From Microcaldota archaeon (GTDB taxonomy: Archaea; Micrarchaeota; Micrarchaeia; Micrarchaeales; Micrarchaeaceae), in the NCBI GenBank assembly GCA_027339055.1, contig DAHWRK010000002.1, forward strand, positions 19,263-83,262: a stretch of DNA of 64,000 bases, in the 5' to 3' direction. The notes below the pieces were generated by a model. That model was not told the origin of the DNA. It did not search any database and worked only from the letters and a program-made list of their open reading frames with translations. Positions 63,385-64,000 of this stretch are shown piece by piece. Made by a program: the position numbers and the translations under genes. Positions within the stretch are counted from its first letter, which is position 1. Every line of letters starts with the position of its first letter.

Positions 63385-64000
63385 ATGGATTTTAACGATA
63401 TAGTAGAGCATATATTCGCATCGCGCTGGATATCAGGAACCAGGATGGAAGACGCAATAAAAAGCTCCACGCATTTCAATGCACTTGGCATAAGGGCGAT
63501 AATAAACTACCTGGGGGAAGATATAACAAAGCAGGAAATGGTCGATTCTACGGTCGACACTTACATACGCCTAATACGCTACATAAAAAACTACAACATA
63601 AACGCCGACATATCCGTTAAGCCCACGCAGTTAGGGCTTTCAATATCAGAACAAGAGGCAATAAGCAATTATTCCAAGCTAGTCAAGAACGCCAGGCTGT
63701 CTTCAGTATTTGTATGGCTTGATATGGAAGGGGAACCAGTAGTTGACAGCACAATAAAAATGTATCTCTCGGAGGTGCAGCAGGGCGGCGTTGGGATATG
63801 CTTGCAGGCATACCTTAAGCGCACGGAATCGGATCTTCAACGCATATCGAAGTCTGGCGGAATCATAAGATTGGTTAAGGGCGCATATTCCTCAAGCAAG
63901 TCGAAGAGCTTTACTACGTGGGAAGAAGTAACGCGGAATTACGCAAAACTAATGCAGATGGCATACGAGCAGTGCACAGAGTTTACAATAGCAACTCATG
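63385..64000 (+). CDS. putA: Proline dehydrogenase (partial, runs off the window)
   Basis: The open frame from the ATG at 63385 to the window end encodes 205 residues. The PRODH barrel marks YLGEDITKQEMVDST, SVKPTQLGLS, WLDMEG, a Gly-rich QAYLKRTESD segment and RLVKGAYS are visible, all FAD-barrel elements of monofunctional proline dehydrogenase. It would pass electrons from proline to the quinone pool. The C-terminal end is not visible. Confidence 0.9.
   Translation, partial: MDFNDIVEHIFASRWISGTRMEDAIKSSTHFNALGIRAIINYLGEDITKQEMVDSTVDTYIRLIRYIKNYNINADISVKPTQLGLSISEQEAISNYSKLVKNARLSSVFVWLDMEGEPVVDSTIKMYLSEVQQGGVGICLQAYLKRTESDLQRISKSGGIIRLVKGAYSSSKSKSFTTWEEVTRNYAKLMQMAYEQCTEFTIATH

Overview
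The window is a gene-dense stretch of an archaeal chromosome. Archaeal-type ribosomal proteins (eL15, eL34, eL14, eL42), TFE, GINS, RadA, thermosome, aIF2 alpha, prefoldin, an Lhr helicase and AglB leave no doubt about the domain. The best lineage guess is a DPANN archaeon of the Micrarchaeota (ARMAN-2-like) type. The reasons are a long, three-unit-sized tRNA splicing endonuclease of the ARMAN kind, very tight packing with many 1-60 nt overlaps, a ribosomal-protein cluster that breaks off after uS3, and partial respiratory and TCA genes. This placement is inference; no rRNA is present to confirm it. No insertion sequence, integrase, CRISPR array, rRNA gene or intein was seen.

Layout. 1-1.3 kb: tail of a truncated gene, a DMT-type transporter and tRNA-Ile(UAU). 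1.4-10.4 kb (minus strand): eL15-Pcc1, then uL3-uL4-uL23-uL2-(small duplicated protein)-uS19-uL22-uS3, ending with an AglB oligosaccharyltransferase that has an unusual N-terminal membrane/coiled-coil extension. 10.8-14.5 kb (plus): TFE with a long lysine-rich tail, initiator tRNA-Met, GINS, eL42, aIF2 alpha, a PAC2 protein and an intron-containing tRNA-Gly(CCC). 14.5-21.4 kb: thioesterase, DUF92 protein, a possible small RNA, RadA, and gyrA/gyrB. 21.7-25.8 kb (plus): thermosome, then adkA-DUF106-eL34-cmk-eL14. 25.8-31.1 kb (minus): Mre11, DHH phosphoesterase, prefoldin beta, nuoABCD and a zinc protein. 31.2-38.6 kb (plus): one compact operon of dtdA, a large glycosylatable surface protein, lhr, dphB and endA.

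38.7-49.5 kb holds a hypothetical gene with a structured leader, tRNA-Lys(CUU), an HD phosphohydrolase, VKOR, a polytopic transporter-like protein, AmrS, an Mrp/NBP35 ATPase, a single-OB-fold protein and a cell-envelope group: UPF0104 flippase-like protein, GT4 glycosyltransferase, alkaline-phosphatase-superfamily hydrolase, DUF929 thioredoxin-like protein and PAP2 phosphatase. 49.5-53.5 kb: Nudix hydrolase, tRNA-Trp with a 67-nt intron, a radical SAM/SPASM protein, a CopD-like membrane protein, a gene-poor patch, a small membrane protein and a HAD hydrolase. 53.6-64 kb: citrate synthase, aconitase, a malate:quinone-oxidoreductase-like enzyme, threonine synthase, NAD kinase, a helical orphan, a 14-TM MFS transporter and the start of proline dehydrogenase.

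Together the metabolic genes suggest electrons from malate and proline entering a quinone pool served by a complex-I-like module (nuoABCD here, remaining subunits elsewhere). The envelope genes suggest N-glycosylation of surface proteins and disulfide formation through VKOR plus DUF929. Translation starts are often preceded by GGTG or GTGAT (anti-SD complement), and TTG starts are common. Ile codons are strongly biased to AUA, in keeping with a dedicated tRNA-Ile(UAU).
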